From CBDEGK01 sp965237855 (GTDB lineage: Bacteria; Pseudomonadota; Gammaproteobacteria; Pseudomonadales; Halieaceae), in contig CBDEGK010000004.1 of the NCBI GenBank assembly GCA_965237855.1, positions 310,001-374,000 of the forward strand: 64,000 nt of DNA, written 5' to 3'. The notes under the pieces are model-generated. The model saw only the letters and a list, made by a program, of their open reading frames with translations, was not told the DNA's origin and ran no database searches. Position numbers and translations under genes: made by a program. This document shows positions 48,707-57,246 of the stretch, one piece after another; positions within the stretch are counted from its first letter, which is position 1, and each line of letters begins with the position of its first letter.

Positions 48707-49809
48707 CTATCGTACATTGACAATGATTTTCCCGCGGGCCCTGCCCGTCTCCGAATAACCGATAGCATCGGCAACCGCAGCGAGCTCAAAACGGCGATCA
48801 ATGACTGACGTCATCTCACCCTTCACCATGAAATTAGCGAGCACCTCCAGGTCATCAGCAGTCTCTTGTGCCAGGATTGACAAGAATTCCTCCTCCACGA
48901 ATGGGGATAGCAGCAGCGCGCTGATGGGACCCTTGAGGGGTTCGACCCAATCGCCGTGGCCCCCCCAACCATGACCAGCCGCCCGCCGGGCTTGAGCGCA
49001 CGCCTGTTGGCCAACAGTGAGTGATTGCCAACGTTGTCGATGATCAAGTTGAATTTCTGCCCGCTTTCAGTGTAATCCTCCTGCGTGTAATCAAACACGT
49101 GGTCAGCGCCAATTGCGCGAACCATCTCCAGGTTGCGCGTGCTGCACACGCCGGTCACTTCTGCACCAAAGGACTTGGCGATTTGTACCGCGAAAGTACC
49201 CACGCCCCCAGAAGCGCCATTAATCAAAACCTGTTGCCCAGCCTGTATCTGCCCCTTGTCGCGCAGCGCCTGTAATGCCGTGATGGCGGCGACGGGCACC
49301 GCGGCCGCCTGTTCGAAGCTCATGTTGTCGGGCATGTAGGTCACGGCCCGGTTCTCGTCAATAGTGATGTATTGGGCGAAGGTTCCCCAGCCAGCGCCAA
49401 AGACCCGGTCACCAGGCTTATAGCGAGTCACCTTCGCTCCCACCGATTCAATCGTGCCAGCAAAATCGGCGCCCATTTCTATATCAACAGGCGTGCCCAG
49501 CCCCGCTATCAGGCGCATCAAGTAAGGAGATCCCCTCATATAGTGCCAGTCCAGCGGGTTGACCGAAGCAGCGACAATCTTGACTAACACTTCATTCTCA
49601 GTCGGTACGGGCTTGGCGAGAGAAACAACTTCGATGGTATCCGGCGGTCCATAGCAGCGGGACAGGGCAGCAGTCATCTGCTCGCCCTCACTCGCGCTCA
49701 ATGGCTCCGACGGGCAGGCGGTAGTGTGGCCGATAAGCAATGCCAACGTGGTGACTGCCAGTAGTAAGACGGCAAATACGGTAGATAGAATTTTGTAGCG
49801 TAAGCGCAT
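48707..49809 (-). pseudogene. membrane-anchored quinone oxidoreductase/zinc-type ADH, frameshifted
   Basis: From 49809 the protein begins with a transmembrane or signal-anchor segment (ILSTVFAVLLLAVTTLALLIG) followed by an MDR-type domain: NPLDWHYMRGSP, GADFAGTIESVG, GDRVFGAGWGTFAQY and the nucleotide loop INGASGGVGTFAVQIAK. At a run of seven G (complement of 48960-48966) the frame runs out into a nonsense tail. Adding one G restores VGGGHGDWVEPLKGPISALL and joins the downstream frame VEEEFLSILAQE ... RARGKIIVNVR ending at 48707. The corrected length is 1104 bases, 368 codons. The homopolymer position makes a sequencing error or phase variation as plausible as true loss. An N-terminal membrane anchor is unusual for this family. 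Confidence 0.85.
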
Positions 49810-49844
49810 TAGCGATTCCTTCGTAACAGGAACTAGATACTACC

Positions 49845-51221
49845 CTAGAACACCCTGAATCGGCGCTGTACATGTTGCTGGCGAATTTTTATTTCGCGCT
49901 GGCGAGAGTCGGCATCGAGAACCGGCATATCCTCAGGAAACTGCTGACGAATGTCTTCGAACTTAACCTTACGGCAAAAGATAGTTGGCCACTCTGCTTT
50001 GGGCGGCAGCTCCGAGTATGCCCAGCGATGGGACAGGTAACCCTTGGGCAAGCCGGTACTATCAATCCAGTTCTGCACGCCGGGGTCATTGTGAGCCACG
50101 ACCCAGCGCTGTTTACCGTCGGCACCAATATGCATCTGGTGCAGATTGAGGCTGCTCTGGTGATTGGCGTAATCCGGTGATTCACCCCACATGTTGCTCA
50201 GGTGCATACTGCTGTAGACCGGGTTGCCGGTGAAGGTAGCCTCGACGTAGAGCGCCTCGTCTTCCGCCAGGTCGAAAATGCCGCCGGCATAGATATTGGT
50301 GCTCATACCGCCACCGGTATCACTGGAGGCCGCGTTGGGTTGGTTGTAGCCATTGATGGGCATGAAGTATTGGCCGTCGTTGTCATGGCTGCCATTGCAG
50401 TTGAGCACCACGTCATAGAAGTGCAACCAGAAACGCATTTGTCCGCGAATAATAGAGCCCATGCGGCGCAGGTTGGCCGCCACCTTGTCTGGCGTTAGCG
50501 GCTGCGGATGCTGCCCGGCCGTCTCCAGGCATTCGATCAACAGCGGCACGGCATCTTCGTTCTGCCAGTCGTAGAACAATTGTCGACCGCTAACATAGTC
50601 TGCATAGCGATCACCCGCATCGGGATTTTGTTTACCGGGCGGCTTGCGGGTGCAAATATAGCTGCCCTCATAACCCTCAGGGCAAGTCGGACCCAACAGC
50701 AACTCGATGTTGCCGTCGTCGTCGAGAATCAGACCTGCGGTGTCGAGCGTACCAAACCCTGTGCGAGAGCCAGGTATTAATTCCGCCAGGCTACCACTGT
50801 CACCCGCCATGGGGCCGGTGGCGACTTCAAAAATGACATATTGCGGTGCCAGTCCGCTACCCTCGAGCCGGGGCTTGCCGCGCCAGTGACTGCTATCGCC
50901 CATTTTCCCGGTAACGCGGTAGTGTTTGCGTCCATCAATCGGGGCATAGAAGTAAATGGCATCGCTGTTTTCAATGGTCGATTTATTGAAGATGGAGAGT
51001 GCATTGCGAAAGGCTGGAAAATCAGGGTCTTCATGAAAGGCGCGTTCCACCCCGTGGTGTACAAACCCCGACAGGTAGCGATAGCCTTCCGCCAGCACCC
51101 GGCTGGTCGACTGCGGCGGAAAAAACTCGGCATTGTCGATGGTATCGCGCGCCGTCTCCAATTCTCCTATGAGCTCATCCCAGGCAGAGCGCAGTAATTG
51201 CTTGTCCTCTTCAATGTTCAT
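49845..51221 (-). CDS. DUF1214-like domain protein
   Basis: A 458-residue protein with the DUF1214 hallmark near its C-terminus (about 380-410): VAHNDPGVQNWIDSTGLPKGYLSHRWAYSE, and the preceding HLSNMWGESPDYANHQSSLN. The N-terminal half (HYRVTGKMGDSSHW, VIFEVATGPM) is a beta-rich region as in DUF1254/DUF1214 envelope proteins, but no signal peptide is seen, so cytosolic. Such proteins recur in steroid and terpene catabolic clusters of actinobacteria and proteobacteria with unknown role. It follows the LLM gene by 4 bases and precedes the broken quinone oxidoreductase gene by 35 bases, so it is part of the same run. The reaction is unknown. Confidence 0.78.
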   Translation of the reverse strand: MNIEEDKQLLRSAWDELIGELETARDTIDNAEFFPPQSTSRVLAEGYRYLSGFVHHGVERAFHEDPDFPAFRNALSIFNKSTIENSDAIYFYAPIDGRKHYRVTGKMGDSSHWRGKPRLEGSGLAPQYVIFEVATGPMAGDSGSLAELIPGSRTGFGTLDTAGLILDDDGNIELLLGPTCPEGYEGSYICTRKPPGKQNPDAGDRYADYVSGRQLFYDWQNEDAVPLLIECLETAGQHPQPLTPDKVAANLRRMGSIIRGQMRFWLHFYDVVLNCNGSHDNDGQYFMPINGYNQPNAASSDTGGGMSTNIYAGGIFDLAEDEALYVEATFTGNPVYSSMHLSNMWGESPDYANHQSSLNLHQMHIGADGKQRWVVAHNDPGVQNWIDSTGLPKGYLSHRWAYSELPPKAEWPTIFCRKVKFEDIRQQFPEDMPVLDADSRQREIKIRQQHVQRRFRVF

Positions 51222-51225
51222 ACGC

Positions 51226-52242
51226 CTAGGCCTCTCCTGCCGGATGTATCGGTAAATCAGCGGCCCGGTGCTTCACGTGGGGCCATACCTCTTCTTCAAA
51301 CAGCTTTAGCCCCTGCCAGGCAAATTTCGGGTCGATGCCACCCAACAGCGGCGTCAAAATAAACGTCTGCTTATCGGGCATGGCATCTATCATGGCCACA
51401 CACTCCTCCGGCGACTTCACCTGGTAGGCACCACTCTGGCGTAAATCATCCGCATTCACACCGGCGGCAAAAGGCCCGGCGGCGCGACCAAAGGCTTCGA
51501 CCGTCCACTCGCTATAGCTGCGAACGCAGTGAGCGGCATGGGGCGCTATGATGTTCCAGTCTGATTCCGGGTCCCGGGTGACGTGTGTGTAGATCGGTCC
51601 CAGGCGGTGAAACTCCTCACCCGGGTCTTCGCAGCCAAGCGCCAATCGTTCCTGCCGATAGGCCTCCCAATTTTCCCCACCGGGTGGATAGTAGCCGTCG
51701 GCAATCCTGGCCGCACGTTTTGCCACCGCGGGATGGGCCCCCCCTAACATTAACGGCGGCGGTGGTTCTGGGACCGGCCGCACGCGAACCTGTCGGCCCT
51801 GATATTCAAATTCTTCGCCCAGCCAGGCCTGACGCAACACCTCGAAGGTATCAAGATAGCGTTCTTTGCGTTGTTCCCGCGTGGTGCCAAACATCTGAAA
51901 CTCATAAGGTCGATAGCCGGCGCCGATCACCACCTGTAGTCGACCATTGGCAAGCATTTGCGTAACGGCTAAATCCTCCGCCAGCTTCACCGGCTCATAG
52001 AGGGGCGCCAGCAACACATTGGGCCTGATCTTGATGCGCCGGGTACGCGCTGCAATAGCAGCGGCCATGGGAATTGGGGAAGGCAGATAGCCGTCATCCA
52101 CCGCGTGATGCTCACCCAAACCAATGCAGTTGAATCCAATCTCATCGGCCCAGGCACTCATGTCGAGTGCGGCAGCGTAGAGGTCCTGTGGCTTGGCGCC
52201 GAAATCCGGCGCGCGCATATCAAAGCTGATTACGAATTCCAT
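51226..52242 (-). CDS. LLM-class flavin-dependent oxidoreductase
   Basis: A 338-residue luciferase-like TIM-barrel enzyme. Typical parts are LGEHHAVDDGYLPSPIPMAAAIAARTRRIKIRPNVLLAPLYEPVKLAEDLAVTQML at about 42-98, VVIGAGYRPYEFQMFG and PPPLMLGGAHPAVAKRAARIADGYYPP. It is a different subgroup from the two other LLM genes in the window (10379, 21142). A 121-base gap with a small dyad (CTTAG/CTAAG, around 52294-52310) separates it from the PQQ dehydrogenase gene, so it may have its own promoter. Its stop is 4 bases before the DUF1214 gene. It uses FMN or F420; the reaction is unknown. Confidence 0.88.
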   Translation of the reverse strand: MEFVISFDMRAPDFGAKPQDLYAAALDMSAWADEIGFNCIGLGEHHAVDDGYLPSPIPMAAAIAARTRRIKIRPNVLLAPLYEPVKLAEDLAVTQMLANGRLQVVIGAGYRPYEFQMFGTTREQRKERYLDTFEVLRQAWLGEEFEYQGRQVRVRPVPEPPPPLMLGGAHPAVAKRAARIADGYYPPGGENWEAYRQERLALGCEDPGEEFHRLGPIYTHVTRDPESDWNIIAPHAAHCVRSYSEWTVEAFGRAAGPFAAGVNADDLRQSGAYQVKSPEECVAMIDAMPDKQTFILTPLLGGIDPKFAWQGLKLFEEEVWPHVKHRAADLPIHPAGEA

Positions 52243-52363
52243 GATTAGAAACTAGCAGCCCCCTGCGAGATAGATAAGTGGCATTTTATCAAGTCTTAGA
52301 ATATTCCTAAGCTATTGTTTTTTAACGGGTTAGTGGCCTGGCAATCGGAAGCTGCCAGCCCAC

Positions 52364-54523
52364 TTACATTTTCGGTAGAGCGAAGGCTATGTATTCACTG
52401 CCGGTCGGCTCACCCAGTTTGCCACCACCGGCGGCAATCACCACGAACTGGCGTCCATCTACCTGGTAGGTGCTGGGGGTGGCAAAACCGGCTGCGGGTA
52501 ACTCCGCCTGCCATAATAATTTGCCGTCGCGGCGATCATAGGCTTTAAACAGGCGGTCCGGGGTGGCGGCGATGAACAACAGCTTACCGGCGGTGGTGAT
52601 CGGCCCTCCATAGTTCTCCGAACCCAGGCCACTATCACCCTGCGCCAGCATCTTCGGGTAATCACCGAAAGGGATCCGCCAGGCAATGGTCTCGGTGTTG
52701 AGGTCAATGGCCGATAGACTTCCCCAGGGTGGGTTGGATGCCGGCATGCCTTCCTGGTCGATAAAACGCTGGAAGCCGGCATTGAGGTAGGCCGTCGCCT
52801 CACTCAGTTTTTGCCCCCGCTGCTCTCCACGCTTTTGGGCCGCGTGTTTTTCCAGGTCTGCATCACTGACCGTATAAATATAGAGCAAGGCAGCAGCGGG
52901 CATATACCAGGGCAAGGTATCGAAAGCGGGCATCCGCGAGCCACCCTGACGCACCAATTGGTAAGCATCGTATGGGCCCATACGCTCAGACAAATCGACC
53001 AGGGAGGGCACGGCCACGCCGTCGCCGCGCATATCACCACTGTGGCAGCCGGAGCACAGCATTACATACGCCATACGCAGGCTGGCCTCCTCACCCGGTT
53101 CTATGGGAACCAGTGACAGCAGGTAAGGCACCTCGTTGGCATTAACATACAGATGGTTGGAATTCTTGTCGTAGGCCATGCCGCCCCACTCCGCACCCCC
53201 GTCCATGCCGGGATACAAAATGCTGCTCTCCGTACCGGGCGCTGTGTACAGTGAATAGGGGCCAAGCCGTTCGGTCTGAGCAGAAACGTAGGCCGCCACA
53301 GCAGGGCTGCGCTGAGAGGGCACAAAATCAGTATTGATAAATGCTGGTGGAGACACCGGCAGGGGCTGGCTGGCACTGAGCTGTTCGCCCGGCAGCGGCT
53401 CGCCAACAACCGGCTCTTCGCGAACTGGGCTCAGCAGCTCACCTGTTTCGCGATGAAACAAAAACACATGGCCAGTCTTGGTGGCCTGGGCCACGGCGGG
53501 AAGTTCTCGCCCTTCCCGAATTAAAGTCACCAGGTTTGGCGGGGCTGGCAGGTCGCGATCCCAAAGGTCGTGTCTGACGAACTGGTAGTGCCATATTCGC
53601 TCACCAGTATCGGCATTGAGTGCCACCAGGGAATTGGCAAACAGGTTGTCACCATGTCGGTCACCGCCGTAGAAATCGAAGGTGGCGGAACCGGTCGGCA
53701 CGAAGGCCATACCGCGCTGATGATCTACCGCGATGCCAGCCCAGGAGTTGGCACCGCCGACCTGTTCCAGGGCTTGCTCTGGCCAGGTCTCAGCGCCAAA
53801 TTCGCCCGCTCTGGGTATGGTGCGGAACAGCCAGCGTAGTTTACCCGTGCGTATATCGAAAGCCCTGACATGGCCGGGTGCGGAGCCGGCAAACTCGCCG
53901 ACTCGCGTTCCCAGTATTAGCATATCCTTGTAGACCGTGCCCGGGGTGGTCGATATAACCAGCTGATCCTCCGCCCACGCCGGCAGGCCCGCGTGCAAGC
54001 TGGTTTCCCCCTCCTCCCCAAAGCTGGATACCAGTCTGCCGGTACGCGCGTCCAGGGCATAGAGAGTGGATCGGGAGGTAAACAAGATGCGCCTGTCGTC
54101 ACCGGCCTCCGAATAACTAACGCCGCGATTGTGATAGACGCCAATGCCATCGATAGCGGCACCACCTTCAAAACGCCACAACTCCTCACCAGTCGCTGCA
54201 TTCAAGGCGAACACCGCCAGTTCCGGCGAAGTGCAGTAGAGAATGCCACGCACCACCAGTGGGTTGCACTGCATCTGCGAAACGCCACCAATGAGTGCAC
54301 CACCCGCATCATAGCGCCAGGCTTCCTGCAGTTGGTGAACATTGTCGGTATTGATTTGATTCAAGGGGGATGCGTGACTGAAATCCGAATCACCCAGGTA
54401 GTGACGCCACTCACCGCTGGCATCTGCGTTCTCCTGCAGCGCCGAGGCATAGCGCAGGTTGTCTGGCTGCGGTGAGCAGGCCAGACAGGCGCTGAGCAAT
54501 AGCAGGAGGCTAAGTCGCGACAT
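52364..54523 (-). CDS. PQQ-dependent dehydrogenase with inserted cytochrome c domain, lipoprotein
   Basis: A 719-residue paralog of 35930-38059. A very short signal peptide with LSAC13 or CLAC16 predicts lipidation and thus membrane attachment on the periplasmic side. The propeller has ANSWAGIAVD and WDRD in RHDLWDRDLPAPP. The c-haem CSGCH is at 490-494, again inserted before the last propeller blades, with Met in GSRMPAFDTL as likely ligand. The ATG lies 14 bases inside the end of the BASS carrier gene, so the two are translationally coupled. It likely oxidises a hydroxyl of the compound that the BASS carrier then imports. PQQ and cytochrome acceptors must come from elsewhere. Confidence 0.92.
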   Translation of the reverse strand: MSRLSLLLLLSACLACSPQPDNLRYASALQENADASGEWRHYLGDSDFSHASPLNQINTDNVHQLQEAWRYDAGGALIGGVSQMQCNPLVVRGILYCTSPELAVFALNAATGEELWRFEGGAAIDGIGVYHNRGVSYSEAGDDRRILFTSRSTLYALDARTGRLVSSFGEEGETSLHAGLPAWAEDQLVISTTPGTVYKDMLILGTRVGEFAGSAPGHVRAFDIRTGKLRWLFRTIPRAGEFGAETWPEQALEQVGGANSWAGIAVDHQRGMAFVPTGSATFDFYGGDRHGDNLFANSLVALNADTGERIWHYQFVRHDLWDRDLPAPPNLVTLIREGRELPAVAQATKTGHVFLFHRETGELLSPVREEPVVGEPLPGEQLSASQPLPVSPPAFINTDFVPSQRSPAVAAYVSAQTERLGPYSLYTAPGTESSILYPGMDGGAEWGGMAYDKNSNHLYVNANEVPYLLSLVPIEPGEEASLRMAYVMLCSGCHSGDMRGDGVAVPSLVDLSERMGPYDAYQLVRQGGSRMPAFDTLPWYMPAAALLYIYTVSDADLEKHAAQKRGEQRGQKLSEATAYLNAGFQRFIDQEGMPASNPPWGSLSAIDLNTETIAWRIPFGDYPKMLAQGDSGLGSENYGGPITTAGKLLFIAATPDRLFKAYDRRDGKLLWQAELPAAGFATPSTYQVDGRQFVVIAAGGGKLGEPTGSEYIAFALPKM

Positions 54524-55400
54524 CCTTGGACCCCGCCCCAGCGACCTCGGACCCCTCCCTGGCGGCCAGATGCCTGCCTACGGCAACCATAATGAAGGCG
54601 GGCACAAACATGGCCACGGAGTAGAACACGTTGGGCACAGCCAACAGTTCGTTTTTCAGCAGCACCACCGCCAGGGTGAACGCCAGCGCACTATTTTGCA
54701 GGCCAGTCTCAATCACCAGGGTGATGATGCGCTGAGAACCCAATCGCGCCAGTGCAGCCGCAGCGCCAGCAATGGCACTGGTCAACAGTAACAATACCGA
54801 AACCGCACCGCCCACCTGGCGAAAGCCCTCAACGATGTTGTCGCTGTTATTACTCCAGACGTAGAGTATATAAATACCCAACATCACAGAGCAGGCGGTG
54901 GAGAGCCTGGGGGCAGACCGCTGTGACAGCTCGTGCAAATAGTGGTTACTCAGCATGCCCAGGGTCACGGGAATAACAGTAATTGAGGCCATAAACTGCA
55001 TGGTATCGAGGATGGGCAGCTGAATTTCCGTGGAGCTGTCACCGAGCGCCGACTGTGCCAGGTTCAGCAATATGGGCACCGAGAACACCGTCACGAAACT
55101 GCTAAGGACGGTGAGACTTACCGACAGCGCCACGTCCGCCCTGGCCAGGTAACTGATGTAGTTGGACAGCACCCCGCCCGGGCACAGGCAAATCAACATC
55201 AGGCCCAGGGCCATTTCCGCGCGCAGATCAAACAGCCCAATAATCAACCAGCCGCAGGCCGGCAGCACCACCAATTGGCAAACAGTGCCCAACACAGCCG
55301 CGGTCGGCACCTTCAGCACCCGCGCGAAATCCGCGCTGGTGAGAGACAGGCCCATGGTAAACATCATCAGGCCGAGCATAACGAGCAGGAAATTACCCAA
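54510..55400 (-). CDS. bile acid:sodium symporter (BASS) family transporter
   Basis: A 296-residue carrier with about nine to ten hydrophobic helices. The helix-crossing motif CPGGVLSNYISYLARADVALSVSLT near residues 75-99 is diagnostic of the BASS/SBF family (ASBT, YocS). These Na+-driven importers carry bile acids, steroid conjugates, pyruvate or pantoate. Short leader, no signal peptide, inner membrane. It is 9 bases behind the TauD gene and overlaps the PQQ dehydrogenase gene by 14 bases. In this context an anionic, possibly sulfated or carboxylated, polycyclic substrate is attractive but unproven. Confidence 0.92.
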   Translation of the reverse strand: MGNFLLVMLGLMMFTMGLSLTSADFARVLKVPTAAVLGTVCQLVVLPACGWLIIGLFDLRAEMALGLMLICLCPGGVLSNYISYLARADVALSVSLTVLSSFVTVFSVPILLNLAQSALGDSSTEIQLPILDTMQFMASITVIPVTLGMLSNHYLHELSQRSAPRLSTACSVMLGIYILYVWSNNSDNIVEGFRQVGGAVSVLLLLTSAIAGAAAALARLGSQRIITLVIETGLQNSALAFTLAVVLLKNELLAVPNVFYSVAMFVPAFIMVAVGRHLAAREGSEVAGAGSKDVAT

Positions 55401-55409
55401 AATCTAGAC

Positions 55410-56345
55410 TCAAGCCGTCGCCTGCAACTGTCTGCCGAGGGTGACATCCCCTGCAATGGTGGTGCGGTTGATCAGGCGATGGATGCCCGGCCGGGTGCCC
55501 GTAGTGCAATGCATGACCCGCCAGTTATCCCACAGCACCATGTCGCCTTCAGCCCAATCGTGGAAGTAATGAAATTCCGGCTTGCGGGTATGCGCCACCA
55601 GCTCTCGCAACAGCTCGTCTGCCTGACTGTCTGTCAGACCCGCCTTTTCTGGCTCAATCACCCGATCGAGAAATTGCTCCACAATCTCCAGGATCTTGCG
55701 ACCCGTCACCGGATGTTCGATAACGGCAGTGTAGATTGAATCTGGAAAATCCGGGAAGCCCATATCAGCCGGTGTTTTGGGGCTAAAGGGACCGGGCTCG
55801 TAGCCCTCCACATCGACGAAACGCATTTTCCGTCGCTGCATATTGAACTGGTAGGCAACCTCGATTTTCGCCAACAATGCCTTGGTGTCATCATCCAATG
55901 CGCTATAGGCTCTTTCCAGGTCACCGAAACCGGTCAGCCCATCCTCCTCAGCCACCACCACCGCGCGCAGCAGGGCACCGTGATTGGGCTTGCCGGTGTA
56001 GTGCAAATCCATATGCCAGTCCAGCTTACCGACGATTTCCTTACCCTGGTAGAACGCGGTTTGAAACTTGTCCTTGTCTCCGCCATTTTCCAGTACGAAC
56101 AGCTCCGGGTACTCCTGCGACGTGGTGGTCGCCAGCGGATGCATTTCCAGGGGTCCGAAGATTCGGCTGAATTCGATCTGCTTGTCTGGATCAATATCCT
56201 GGCCGCGAAACACCAGGATGCCGTACTCATACCACAGGGCCTTCAATTCATCTTTTACGGCCTGGACCATGGGTTCATTGATATCGAAACCCTGTATCTC
56301 CGCGCCGACATTTTCCAGCGGCTTTACCTGCAAACTCATGCTCAA
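55410..56345 (-). CDS. TauD/TfdA family Fe(II)/2-oxoglutarate dioxygenase
   Basis: A 311-residue enzyme of the taurine/2,4-D dioxygenase family. The iron facial triad is H111-x-D113 (LDWHMDLHY) and H279 (WRVMHCTTGT), and the 2-oxoglutarate carboxylate contact is R290 (HRLINRTT). ILVFRGQDI near residue 44 is a usual landmark. Members hydroxylate next to sulfonate, sulfate-ester or ether groups, releasing sulfite, sulfate or alcohol, so an alkylsulfatase-type reaction on a sulfated substrate is possible. It sits 11 bases after the aldolase-II gene and before the BASS carrier. Substrate not identified. Confidence 0.92.
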   Translation of the reverse strand: MSMSLQVKPLENVGAEIQGFDINEPMVQAVKDELKALWYEYGILVFRGQDIDPDKQIEFSRIFGPLEMHPLATTTSQEYPELFVLENGGDKDKFQTAFYQGKEIVGKLDWHMDLHYTGKPNHGALLRAVVVAEEDGLTGFGDLERAYSALDDDTKALLAKIEVAYQFNMQRRKMRFVDVEGYEPGPFSPKTPADMGFPDFPDSIYTAVIEHPVTGRKILEIVEQFLDRVIEPEKAGLTDSQADELLRELVAHTRKPEFHYFHDWAEGDMVLWDNWRVMHCTTGTRPGIHRLINRTTIAGDVTLGRQLQATA

Positions 56346-56356
56346 TACTCCGTCGC

Positions 56357-57127
56357 CTAGTCAAGAATCGTGGGATCGGCGCGAAGTTCACGCCGGGCCA
56401 TGGCTTCAAACTGAAAGGGAAACCCATTGGCGTCAGTAATACCGACCTGCTGCACAACACTTTCCGGTAGTGCTACCCCGCCACCAATTGCCTCGGCATA
56501 CCAGGCACGCTGGGCACGCCACTCCAGGGTCAACACCCGCAAATGGGCCTGGCGCAGGTCTTTGCCGACCACCAGCGAGCCGTGATTTGCCAATAGCGCC
56601 CAGCCTGCTTCTCCCAGCGCCTTGGCGGCAGCCATGGTGGCATCGTCATCTTCGAAAGTACCATCGTATTCATCGAACAAGGGCAGGTCCCCGGGTACAT
56701 GGGCAGCGGTCTGATCGACAATCGGCGGCACCCGTCTCGCATTGGCCCATATTCCGCTCCAGTGTGCATGGTTGTGGATGACCACGTTAACATCCGGGCG
56801 CAGGGCATGGAGCTGAATATGCAGGCCGATGGCTGGCGTTACATTCCAGTCACCCTCAATGATTTCACCCTCCTCGTTCAAAGTGAGAATATCGCTGGCG
56901 GTAAGCTCATCCCAGGCCAATTCCCAGGGATTGACCAGGATATTCCCGTCGCTGTTGCGGTAGGTAATGTGGCCAGCAATGTGCTCGTTCCAGCCCTCGT
57001 TGAACAGCATGCGGCACAGCAGGGCCACCTGGGCTTTCTCACTCATGGGGGGTAACAACTCTCGCCGGCCCGGTTTCGGTGCGTATGTTTTAACCATTGC
57101 CTCATTGAGGCCATCGTACTTTTGCAT
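56357..57127 (-). CDS. class II aldolase/adducin family protein
   Basis: A 256-residue protein from ATG 57127, with GGGAGAAG directly upstream on the minus strand; the open frame continues upstream without a plausible start. Zinc ligands are seen as H118-x-H120 (VVIHNHAHWSG) and H182 (LLANHGSLVVG). It has the same length and layout as the paralog at 25672-26442. It heads the long minus-strand run that includes TauD, BASS and PQQ genes, with a 119-base divergent gap to the SirB1-type gene that should hold the promoter. It may cleave a retro-aldol bond or epimerise a polyol in the pathway. Reaction unknown. Confidence 0.87.
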   Translation of the reverse strand: MQKYDGLNEAMVKTYAPKPGRRELLPPMSEKAQVALLCRMLFNEGWNEHIAGHITYRNSDGNILVNPWELAWDELTASDILTLNEEGEIIEGDWNVTPAIGLHIQLHALRPDVNVVIHNHAHWSGIWANARRVPPIVDQTAAHVPGDLPLFDEYDGTFEDDDATMAAAKALGEAGWALLANHGSLVVGKDLRQAHLRVLTLEWRAQRAWYAEAIGGGVALPESVVQQVGITDANGFPFQFEAMARRELRADPTILD

Positions 57128-57246
57128 GATCTTCTCCCAGCCATTCCAAGCAAAGTATAGTGCAGAGAGGGCCCGACAACGGTTCATGAATCTGCACTGT
57201 AGCCATAACAGGTGCATACAATGCCAGTCTGTTTTACAGTTGAGGC

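Noticed and set aside
47886..48758. 290-codon open frame on + opposite the DUF3604 gene
   Set aside because: Composition is typical of an antisense frame in GC-rich coding DNA; the minus strand encodes a protein with signal peptide and conserved motifs.
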